64,000 nt of DNA, from the NCBI GenBank assembly GCA_025345505.1, contig JANVCC010000020.1, positions 53,245,523-53,309,522 on the forward strand. Direction: 5' to 3'. Origin of the DNA: Todiramphus chloris collaris (lineage: Eukaryota; Chordata; Aves; Coraciiformes; Alcedinidae). Position numbers and translations under genes: made by a program. Below, in pieces: positions 25,238 through 37,000 of the stretch. Under the pieces are notes generated by a model, which saw nothing but the letters and a program-made list of their open reading frames with translations, was not told the DNA's origin and made no database searches. Each line of letters begins with the position of its first letter. Within the stretch, counting starts at the first letter, position 1.

Positions 25238-27113
25238 GATAATAAAGCATCCTCATTTTGGAAGGGAGCCAAGATCACTCTGGAAGGTTAAATCTCCTTA
25301 GGTCAAGTAAAAATCTTTACCTAGTAACACTGCAATTTCAGCACTCATTTGATTTATTTTGACTACACGGACTTTAAATGAACTTGACCTCAAGTTTCAC
25401 AGTAGAATTTGTAGCTTACAAAGACAGCACATCAATATTTACATTCATTCCACTACTTCTGTTCTATTTCTCCAAGTAGTTGCTTGTGTGGGGATTTTTT
25501 TTTTTTTTTGGCTACATTTGAAAACAAATTATTATCCTTAAAAGAATCAAGTCTCTTACAGCTTGAAACTGCAACTGAGAAACACAAAACACTGGCATAG
25601 ATTTTACTGTAAGACAAAAAGGCAAAGAACAGAATATAAGGTAGCTTATCAGAACTCAGGCCTGGGAGATAAGAATTATTTGGTTCCACTCCTTTTCAAA
25701 CAATCACTTTTATAAACCAATCCAGAATGTTTTAACTAGATACCTAGAATAGAAAGCTTGAATTTCAGAACTGCTAAGCATCTACCTGCTTTACTTGGTT
25801 TGAAAAAGTAAAAAGAGACATTGGAAGCTGTAATAATCAGAAAAATGTCACAATTCTGAGAACAGTTATCCTCTGCTATTTAACACACTTGTTAATATTA
25901 AAGATCCTTCCGAAATTACTTTTCAAATAAAGTTTAGCCACACAAATGCCAACTAAATCATTACCAAAACCTCTTCATTTGCAAGCATATTAACAGAAAT
26001 GAAGTATGTAGACACAAAACGTTAAGTGGAAGTTTGGGATACTTAATTACTTTAATCTAGTAGCTGCAAATTCTCATAACAGAAAGTTTTCTACAAAAAA
26101 TTCTGTTGTGGTCTAAACCGCTCCATAAGTAGTACTTCATAAATAAGACTGTATATAATTAATGTTATAGGCTACTTGTCTCTGTACCATGCCTGTAAAA
26201 TTACTATGGCTCACAGATACAAGACTGATAAACATCAAGTGCGATTTTTTTTTTTTCCCTCCCCTTTTAAGTATTGCCTTCTAACAAGACAGAGAATAAA
26301 AATAATCATTTGTCTCTCTAAGGTGACGTGCGGTTCTCTTGCCTCAACCCTTTATCTTATTCCCAGTTAGCAAAAATAAATGGTTGGGTATGATCCTTGC
26401 TAAGCTACATATCTACTTAAGCCTCAACATTAATGCGTCCGATCTTTCATCCCAACATGGTTCCTTTTTGTGCTACTCTCGCATAGGAGGCATACCACAA
26501 TTTTAACTAAAGAAAAGGGGATGTGACTGGAGAGTCCAACTGCAGTCTCCAGAGGGCACATTTAACTCCTGCCTAGTAAAGTAAGCACAGAAAAACATAG
26601 TTATTGGGACTTTTCTGCTTCAATTAGACTGCTATTTGAGTGTGAAACTTGAACTGTGGCAACCACAATGACTCCAGCTTAGGAACAAAGTCAATACATT
26701 GATTTGGAAGCTCACTTTTATGAAACATGAAGCACACACATGATGCTTGGACATCATTACAACAGTATGAAGCTTTAAAGAAGGTACTGAATCCTTTTGA
26801 AAGTTTTACAACCTAAGAATGGCTTTGAGCTATTTGACCTGCCAGTAAAAAGAGAGCATTTACAACTTTGTGATGCACAGACATTTCTGAGTAACTGGCA
26901 TCTGTGAAATATCAACGGAGACAAAAAGAGTTCTTACTTTCCATACTTTGAATGCAGCAATTAAATAAGAACTTGCAAAAGTGCCTGCATTGAAGTAGAA
27001 GTGTAACTAACTAAAAAATACAATTCTACACAAAAATACCTGATAGTTAAGAAATTATTTAGAAACCAGATGGGCATCTTCACTGGGATTTGAAACATAT
27101 TAATCGTACTGTT
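25238..27113. other. intergenic, no gene seen
   Basis: AT-rich DNA with short homopolymer runs only, such as T runs at 25496-25510 and 26245-26256. No supported gene or repeat. Confidence 0.5.
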
Positions 27114-27216
27114 CTGGATTAGACATCCACACCCACATACCTCTTTTTTTCTAAAATCTTGTAGATAGATGCATCTTTGCCAATGTGAATGACAGTAACT
27201 ATTGGAGCTTTAAAAC
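27114..27216 (-). repeat. left arm of a ~100-bp imperfect inverted repeat
   Basis: The reverse complement of this segment aligns with 27992-28090, about 775 bp away, with small indels and roughly 80-85% identity by eye. The best block is the complement pair around cttgtagatagatgc (27159-27173) and gcatctatctacaag (28032-28046). Read on the - strand this arm is open for about 53 codons (27280 down to the TAA at 27119-27121), with a low-stop, protein-like composition (for example Gly-Lys-Asp-Ala-Ser-Ile-Tyr-Lys-Ile-Leu). A GT (aaaagag|gtatgtg) sits where a splice donor would be expected. I do not recognise the peptide. Confidence 0.7.
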
Positions 27217-27991
27217 CTTTTGGTAGTTCAGTTTCTTCCTGATACACATGAGTATGGGAATTATTACAAATTGCTTTTAATCACATCTGTAATGACAAAC
27301 AATACTGAAACAAAAATAAATCAGCAAAAGTAAGTGACAGTAGGAAAAAGGTGTGAGTGCAGTTCCAATAAAACATTTCAGACCTCATCAGGTTTACTGG
27401 GATTCGAGTACACAGAGCATACTGAGTCAGGCCATAACTCTATTACATCTCCAATTCTAATACTGTTCTGTGACCTTTTGCACTTGTATTTGCAACATTC
27501 CAGAAAGCTGGCACAATCATCTGCCCACCTTTCAGGAACTGAACTGAAAACTGAGGGGGGAAAAAAAAAAAGTAATCTGGCCATAGTACCAGAAATAAAG
27601 AAGACTGGTTTCCTGTGCCATTCCATATATTCCAGCAGTTCCTACTATTCCATATTTGGTTGACCGGCCTTTAAGAAGCTGAGATTCCATTTGAGGCGTT
27701 TTATCCAAGTGGTAAAAAAAGGGGTTGGTCCTCCATGATTTTTTAATGTTTAAGAAAAATCAGGTTTATATACCTTTCCTCCCACAAGGATAATACAATA
27801 ATATTTTTCCTCTGCTCTGTAGCCTGTTTTCACACAGGGAACTTAGTATTTTGAAAAATTTAGCTTTTCAAATGCTGCTGGTCATCACTGCATACACCTT
27901 GCTGTTTAAAGTTAACTTAAAAAAGGCTTCTCAAAATGTCAGTAGCAGGAATACTTCCCTTGGCCATGGGTCATTCATTGTTTGCTTGTTT

Positions 27992-28090
27992 GTTTTTAAA
28001 GCTCAAATAGTTAGTCATTCCCATCAAAGACGCATCTATCTACAAGATTTTGGAACAAAAAGAGGCGTGTGGGTGTGGATGTCTAATCCA
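27992..28090 (+). repeat. right arm of a ~100-bp imperfect inverted repeat
   Basis: Inverted partner of 27114-27216. Compared with the left arm it has a 2-bp deletion near 28011-28016 and other changes that break the frame open in the left arm, so it looks like the more decayed copy. Possible origins are a remnant of a foldback element or an ancient inverted duplication. Confidence 0.7.
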
Positions 28091-31000
28091 CACCAGTTAT
28101 AGCCATAATGTAAGTTCCATTGCAGCTCACTGCTAGCTCTTAAACCTCCTCTGGGAGGGTCACATTTAGCCTGTGTGTCCATTCGCTGGAAGAGGCAGTT
28201 ACAGGAACTCAAATGTTCCAGCAAAAGTGTTCTTCTCATCAGCAGTGCCAGAAATTTCATGTGCGTGGTTCTTTTAGGAGGCTACTAGACCACTCAATCT
28301 AGCTAGTAGATGAAAACCTTGCACAATACTATCACCACATATGGAGAGCTGCAGACTGCAGTTTTCTTACAGCTATTTTCTTTTTTAAACAGTACTCAAA
28401 ACATGCACAAGATGTTTTTATTAGAGCTGCAGTCAAGGACACATCAGCTACAACAAAACAGCAAAATTTAACTGTTGCCAACAAAATTTAGCTTTGGTCT
28501 ACAGTCAGTTTGAGCTTCTGTCCAACATCCACTTGCTATCGGGCTGCCATAAAGTGACACTAAGCTGCTCTGTGAAGAGTCTTAAAGTTTATTTTGCTTT
28601 TACTGCAACTCTTCACTATGTAGTTGCGCAGTAGTAAACATGACCTTAACACCAAGTGGAAGTTTGGCAACAACTTGATTGCAGATGTAATCTACAACAG
28701 CCACAGAAGTTAACCAAGCCAAAAGCAGAGTTGCAGCTCTTAAAAACCCAGACTATAAATGGCTATAGAAGATCACATTTCTCACAGCAGTTTGCTAGTG
28801 TGATTAACTGTTGTGTTGTGTTACACCTGCAAATCATTTTTCTTTTAGCAAATACTGCAGAAGTGATGTAGATGCCCCAGTATCTGACTGTCTTCAAATC
28901 AGGTAATGGTACAGGAAGAGTAATAAATTAGTAGTAGCACTTGAAACATGCACTGTTAAACAAGTGTGCAAGTCTCCATGGGATCAAGACCTCAGATGGA
29001 GAAGTGATGATCTAAAGTGCATTGGAAAATAAAATGAAACTGTAAGTTTAAAGGCTCAAAATGGAGGCCTGGTTAATGTATCTGATAATAAGTAAAAACC
29101 TTCATCAAGTTTTTAGGGTCAAGGTTTTAAAAGTTGATTCTGTAATGTTCTGAAATTATAAAACTCATCCTATTGCCATGTTTTATAAGACAGAGAGAGC
29201 AACCGAAAAAGGAATATGTCTGAGATTTGTTTACAAATAGGCTACAGAAATAGCTAGCCACTACCCTTGCTGCTGTTAAAGTAAAAAGATGAGGCTTCTC
29301 TGAAAGCAATTTTCTAGATACAGACAAAAAGAAGATAAATCAGAAACTAAAGAAGTGTATTAAGTCGATTGTAACTGAGATCCTGAAGTTAACATTCTGA
29401 AAAGGTGCCACAGTATTTTATCAGAGAACAACATGTAAGAACAGACATCTAATTTCCATCCTTTCAGTATTTTCCCTTCTCAGCACAGCACTTTGGTATA
29501 TCCAGTAGATATACTTGGCTCAGGAATATACTGCTGAAATCACAAAAACACTTCAAAATTAATGCAGGCTATATCATTTCCTCATAAACTGGCTTAACTT
29601 CCAATCCAATACCTGTTTTTCAACATATTCAGCTACAGCACAGTCAGGCTCTAAACAAGTAGCTTCTTCAGAAGCTTTGTAAACAGCTTAATTTATAAGC
29701 TGTCTCTCCCCACTAACATTTTTGACCCTTTCTCATTACCTTCCTAGTAATTGCTCATGCAATCCTGTCTCCAGTCAGGTCAGAAGGATGTTTTGGTGTA
29801 TACTAATTTCTAGAGAGGTTATTTTTCAGTTACAGTATCCACCTGGTTCCACCATGCTTGCAGCCACAGAAATACAAATTGTGACACAAGGGAGAGGTGA
29901 AGAAGGTCTAGTAGCAGTAACTAGGTGTGCCTCAAATGAATGTGAAACTGCACTTTCATATGTAAGTTCAGGCCTTGGTTCACTACAGTATTTGCAACCC
30001 TGCTCAGCAAAGCACACTGCCTTGAGGCCTCAGTTACTATGGTGATGAGCCTGGAATAAATGTTTATATATAATTAGATAAATTCTCCTTTCAAGAAAGC
30101 AGTTGTCCTTCTCACAGGCAGCTACTCATATTTTTAAACCATATAGATGTATAAAAAGTATTACAATTTTAAAGCTTAACAATCACTATTATTCATTAGT
30201 AAGTTAATAAACCTGTGACAAGAATTAAAAAAAGCACATGAAGAATTAGTCAATGAGAATCCCATCTCTTCTGAAAACTACACCGCTAAACTCCCTAGAG
30301 ATGAAGTTAATGCTTGGTTTTATACATTTCAGGGTTTTGCTTAAGAAAAACCAGAAATGATTAATAAAGCTCTCATTGTTTAACAAAGCTTAAGAAATAC
30401 TTGAATAAAAAAAAAAAGAATGCTTGAGTCTTTTTCTGTTATGACTAAACCACCCCATGTGTAAAATAAGCAGTATTTCCTAACTGTATTCTTACTGTAA
30501 AAGCAGTAAGTTAATATAAACAGGTTGAAATGCTTAGCTCAAACTCATAATCAGAAGCTTACTTCCTTTTCCAAAGATTATGTATCAGTAATTACAGTAG
30601 AACCATCTGCCACAGCAAGGGTTTTGGGGAAGCCTCTGCCACAATATTTACATTTAACTTGGACTTCTTGATTAAAAAAATCCAGTCCTAAAATGTGATC
30701 ACAAGTCATATTTCTTAGCATCTAAAATTGCTTTAAATTTAAGAACTACTAAATGCAGAGCAGACAGGATGATTTCCTAGGATCAATGACTATAAAACTT
30801 AATCAAACACTGAATTCTTCACTGAAGAAAAACAAATAATTGGCAAAATGCAGCCGAAACATTGCCAGCTGATGAGCTGCCTCATTCTTTCCACTATGAT
30901 GCCATCTGTTGCCAGCTCTTCCCTGTCCACAGGCACTACATTCCCTCCAACTATCAGTCTGACCCAGATCCAGTTCTGGTTTAAAGTCTAACCAAAATCC

Positions 31001-34000
31001 ACCCCTACCCACCCAATAGGTGTCAGTAACTACACCTGTGATTGGAGGTGGTGCTTCGGTGAAAGTGGGCAAGTAAAGGGGCTTCTGCTCCCAGCCACAC
31101 ATTACAGCTCTTTTACTGATTTTTTCCTCCCTTCTCCCCAGTCTGCCTGCCAGCATAACTACATATGTGGTGGCTGCCCAGGCCAACTGTCCCAGTAATT
31201 AACCTTAGGAAAACTTCAACTACCTAAATTGTTGATGCTAAGAGGGATAATATTTTAGAGAACAGTTTTTCTTAAGCAGGTTCATGCAAGTAGATCATAT
31301 GGGGTAAACTTCCGGTAAGAAGGGCAAGACCAACGGTATATACTCTTCCTACAGCACATTAGGAGTTAATGTACAATGTACCTGGCATCTATTTGCATAC
31401 TATAACCTAGTGGTAAATAATAGTGAGCTCTTCAACCTAATAAAATCATTGAATAACATTGTTATCCTTGACATTTAGGCTGTAAATTCCTCCAAAGACT
31501 TCTGTGCCTTGCACACACTGTTGATACACAGAGGTATGAGGAAGACATACAGCTGATCATGAGGAAGCAGAGTGTAATTTTGAATTGTTCTAAGAATAGG
31601 CCAAACACCTTCCTCCAGTTTGCATGCAAATTTATTACTGAAGACAATGCAGGTATTTGAGGGAAGAAATTCTGCTTCAAATCTAAATACCTCTTCAGGG
31701 ACCACTCAAATCAAGATAAGATCTTCTCAATCACCAAGTTTTACAGCTTTAGCATCTTCTATCAATAGATTTTAAGTGACAAACATTTACATATTTATAG
31801 AAGGGATCTTTGTTTCAAGTGAGTATTTAGCTGTGGCTGCAGGGAACAGCATGTTATTCCAAAATGCAATAACTAGGTAATTAGGGCAAGCAAGCTCCTT
31901 TTATTCTTAACAGTAATATGTAGTTTTTAATTCACAAAAGATTAATTTCTGTTTACAAGATAATCCATAGCAAGTGACCAGACATCCCTGAGCACTGACA
32001 CCAGAGCCATTAGTTGTGCTAAACAATTTCAGTCAATTTTTCCTTATATCTTTCTGACTTATTTTCAAACTTCTATTGTACACAGTCCTAAAGATGCTGT
32101 TTTCATTTAAACATGGAACAGAAAAAGGTTTAACTATCTCTGTAAAAAACTTACTTTACCATGAATTTAGGCTGTACTACTAAAACAAAGAAAATATGCA
32201 GCTTTTAAGATTTTTCTAACTTTTAATACCTGAAATTTTATCAGTGAGGTGTTCTTTTTCTTTTTTATGCAGATTTCTGCAGATAAAAAAATTCACCTCA
32301 CACTGTTGAAAATTTTGTAAGTCAAGAATTTAATTTTTTTTAAAATTTTTCCTCTACAAGAAAGTATTTAAGCTGAACATATGTCTAGCAGTGTGGGATT
32401 TACCATATTTGAATTTCATTTAATTTTTGTAAGTAATTCTGGATGATACTAAGTAAATATCAAAGCACATATAAACACACTGTGTATTTGTGTAAGAATT
32501 TCTGAATCCTCCACCACTGCTACTGCCTTTCAAAGGGGACATTTCAAAAGAGGCCTTAAATTTTACATGCCCACCTAAGATACCTCATGTTTGAGGTCAG
32601 ATAACAAATGAGAGACAAATTTCGTAGTAAAAATCCTCTATTTAAACTCAGTGGCATGAACAAAGTATTAGTGGAGGAGCTCCCAAAGTCATATCCAGAA
32701 AAACACGTATGCTAGAAAATTTGATTTAGACTTCAAGGTTAACACTTACGCGCCTCACAGATGCTGAAGTGATTGATTTGTTAATAGTGGCTGCAAAGGA
32801 TCCCTGTGGTCCTGACCAAAGTTTGGCATCCACAGCTCTACAGGAAACTTAGTACTGAAGCACTTAGTAAACCCATAAATCAGACCAGAAATAATAGAGT
32901 GCAAGCTAAGGAAGGTAAGAATGTCTGAACCTGTTCAGTGGTCTTCAGCACCACAGCAGCAGGCAGAAGCATCTTACTATAGATTAGAACACATTAGGGT
33001 TAATATCCTCATCACATGTGGACATTAATTATACTGGAGAGCCTATGTGCTATCTCTAAGCTAGTAGGCAATATAGGCTTTCATTGGTCTGCTCAGGATT
33101 CAGCAGACTTCCAGCTCAAGCTCATAGCTGAGTGGAACCAGACAATCCCTGGGAAACTACTTTCACCTCTTAACAAGTTATCTGCTGAGTTACCCCGAAC
33201 CAAAGCTATCTCAAATATAATCTCAAAACCATCACAAGATACACAGGAGAAAACTCAAAGCTGGAGACTCATGAATGGAAATCTTGAGCCAACGCTTAAG
33301 CTGGCTACTATGATGCCAAGAACTGAATATTTTAAGCTTCCATTATGTTCTATAGAATACATCTACAGATGTATGCATTCAGTCAGAACAAACACCCACA
33401 TATTCAAGACAAGACAAATGTGTTCACTAACAAATTAACCATTTCAGCAACAAAATATGCGCTGAATGCTACTAAAATACCAATACACTAAAGGATTTAT
33501 CACTGGGGAAGATGAGCTCTTCCTTCATGATTATACAAACCAGATTCTTCATTGAACACTGTCCAGACAAGATATATTGCCATCCCTGGAGTACTGCAAG
33601 TTCTATTTTTTCAATTCTTATACACATTTTCCTCCACATTAACATGAATTAAAAGATGACATAGTCCCCGGTTAAGATGTATTTTAGTTTGTTTAAAGAA
33701 CTACCAAGAATCTAGGACTTTATCCACAGATCCCAAGCACTTTAGAAGATTCCAGCTCTGAATGCTTCAATGGTGGATGTTTTTCATCTTAATACCACAA
33801 GTTTTACTGACTTTAGATATTCTCTGCTCTTTTTTAGCACCTTCGGGCACCTTGATCAGGTAGCAGTACTTCCTTTTAAAAAGTCCATTTGCAGGGTCAC
33901 TCGGGCTTTGCAGGAACTGAGAGACTCTGAAAACACAGCTCAGATCTGGGGGAAGTTTTTGTTTTATTTTTAAAACACTGCTATTGCGTGCTATAAACAC

Positions 34001-37000
34001 CAAACAACTATTTCAAAGGCTCTGACCTCCCAAGATCTGCAATAAACAGTTTTAGGCCATATTCAAAGGCTTCTGAGGGTTGATAATGTTATACTGAAAA
34101 CTGTTTCCCAGCAGAATTTATCTAAAATATACTCTATTTACTTCAGTGCTTAAAAAAAACAAACCAATCCCCTAACAACCCACACAAGAAGGGCTGCAGG
34201 TTGTTCAACAGGAAAGGCAGATCTCCATTTGTGTGTCTGAGAAAAAGAGGAAGCCTCCAGACACACTGTACAAATTCTTTCACTGTACCAGATGTGGGTA
34301 TATCTGGCACGCCATCAATCAAGACTGCCCTGGTCAGCAGAGGGTATGGTCAGAAGGGGATGGCTCCCAAGAGGATGACATACACGCTCCTCCTCCCTTA
34401 ACAGTAGTCCTTCTCTCTTCCTTACTCTAAGCTAAATCCAGTAGTAACTGACACTGTATTTGATCAGCAGAAGATTGAGTGTGTATTCCCTAGTACTGAG
34501 GCATTAATTAGCCCTTTTCATCCCAGGGTATGATTACAGGATGCAGGCACAGTGAATAAAAACTTTCAGTCGCTTGCTATTGAGGTCTTGATCAATGTAT
34601 TGCTAGAGCTGGAGAGTTCACATCCGAGAGGGCAAGACAGCAACATTCACTGCCTGTATTTACTCTTTGCTACATATGCCTAAACCAGTAAGTAGCATGC
34701 TGTCTCACCATGTCATCAGGGGTGTTTCTCAGAATGGTTTCTATTTGCAAAAGGGCCAGGACATAAACATTTCCCAGACATGTCCTACACTTTTAGCCCT
34801 TCTGGCTAGCAACAGGAAGGTAGCAAAATACTTCTGTGAGCACAAATCAGCCAGAAAACTGCAAATTACGTTGACCATAAAGCCACTACAGTGTTGTTTA
34901 TTCTAGTCCAAAATTGGCATGAGCTATAACAGGAAGACAACACTGACTGCAGCTACACTAGGAAAGTGTCAGAATGGCAGTATTGTCTCATTCACAGGCT
35001 CCTGTTACCCCAGGAACATCAGGTCCAGCAGAACTGTATACACCTCAGTAAACCTTTGTCCCATTCCAGCCCATGCAGTTGTAGCATTACTCAGAGTTAA
35101 CATGCTTATTACAAAACTACAGAAGTTTCCAGATCACTTTTCTTGGTGTGTCTGTTTTGGTTTATTGGGATTTTTTATTTTGGTTTTAGGTTTTTTGTTT
35201 GATTTTTTCAATACCAAGATGTACATGCATTACAGAGCTCCCACAGCATTGTGAAGTACAGTGTACCTCACTTACCTGTGCATTAACTCTCCATTGCAAT
35301 TTTACCAGCTCTCCCTAACTCTGCAGAAAGTGTCACTTAACTTCAGCTGAATGAGAAAAGTCCCAAGTTCATGGTCTTTATGACATACAATTTTTCTACA
35401 TAAATAGTGTCATCTCATTAGTATTCTCTTGATAATGAATAACCTGTGGTTTTTGTTTTTTTTTTTATGTGATACTGTTCTCTTAAACCTCAATTTGGCT
35501 ATTTATATATAAACATAAGCACCCAAGACAAAATATTCTGGTGCTTTTCAGCTCACGGGGCATGAAACGGCATCACTACTGGTCTTACTCTTCCTGCAAC
35601 AGTAAGGCTTTCAGGAGTGGGTTTTGTGAAACTAGATTTCACACTGAGGACAGCCTGGAGTATCTCTTGTTGTATGATCTATACTGCCTAAAGTAGGGAC
35701 AGCGCATTTCAGATTATCACCACTGATAAAACTGTTTGGGCTACAGTGGTGGTGCTTTATAGTACAAAATCTGAACATGTTTTCAGTGTGCAAAGCAGGC
35801 TGCAAAATAAAAGTGCACAATTTCCAGACAGCAGAGTTCTTCCCTCTTGACAGAGGGAAGAAAAATAGTACAGCATGATTAAGTCATCCAAAGTTTCACG
35901 ATATTTACTTAGGAATTTCACTTTCATTATACATTATCTTTTGTCTGCAGGGAGACAGAAGTAGTGGGGGAAAATCTGTTATCAAGATAGGAGCGAATGT
36001 CTTTATTCTGACTTTTGAAGTCTCCATTGTAACTCTACATGTCCTTCCAGAAAAGGAAAATCTCCATTTTTTTTCTTGTGGGAAATTTCTTGTAGAGTTC
36101 AGCAACAGCATGATTGATCAGAAGCTAATGTTAAATCCACTGAAGTTATAAATCCATTCCACACTATAAAGTAGATGGTACTTTGCCAAATAGGTAGGAC
36201 GCAGAAGCATCATGATTTACAGCATACCACAGTAATAAGCTGCTTGCCATCTCTGGCAAGTGCCTCTTTTAATTAGACAGCTTTTGCAACATGAAGGCCC
36301 AAAGACTTAAATCACACAAAATTTTCAGATTAACAGCAAATGTAGCCAAATTATAATTCCTGTAAGGTATTCTTTAACCTCTGTGCAAAGCAAGAGCTCC
36401 CAGCAGCTGTAATGCCTCTGCATAAAAATAGTTGCCATCTTTTAACTACTCTTTCTTTAAGGAAGAGGAACATGCCAGGAATGTTAGTATTTTTCGTGAT
36501 TCCTTAGGTGACCACACTATACTAGAAGTATACTAGAAGTGCAAGGACCAAGCATTCAGTGGCTGAACCTAGCCCTTCCAGCATCAGGGTGAAAGGATAA
36601 AAACTAGGATGTCCAAACACTTTGGATTCAGGACCTGAACCTGCTTTATGGGAACAAAACACAGAAACCTCATCCAGCGGTGTGAGAGTTACTTCACTAT
36701 TCTACTGAAAGCATAAGAGCAGGACTGAATCTTCACCCAAGCACCGAAGAGGTGAGGCAATTTTCAAGGCTTGTGCTGCAGCTCCGGAATATCTGCAGAC
36801 TACCATGGTAAGAAGAAAGCAGTAGCCAATGACAGTCCAAACACTGACAGATGGGCACAGTTGACTGGGTGCTTTGCACCTTGAGATAAGAGCATCACCA
36901 AAACCAGTTTTGCCATGTCTAAACCAAGTAAAAGCTGTCATGGCTATAGAGATATGGGTAGCATCCCGCATTAGCACCAAATTAGTTTCTTGGGAGTTCT

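Noticed and set aside
24834..25256. Minus-strand frame encoding a repeated Val-Ser-Met-Leu-Leu-Tyr-Val peptide
   Set aside because: Produced by the 21-bp tandem array, whose length is a multiple of three, and it runs through the assembly gap.
34201..34430. Frame with a Cys-X2-Cys-X4-His-X5-Cys pattern resembling a retroviral zinc knuckle
   Set aside because: Spacing is off by one from the canonical knuckle, no neighbouring gag-like or pol-like sequence is present, and the overlapping frame is equally open. Treated as coincidence.
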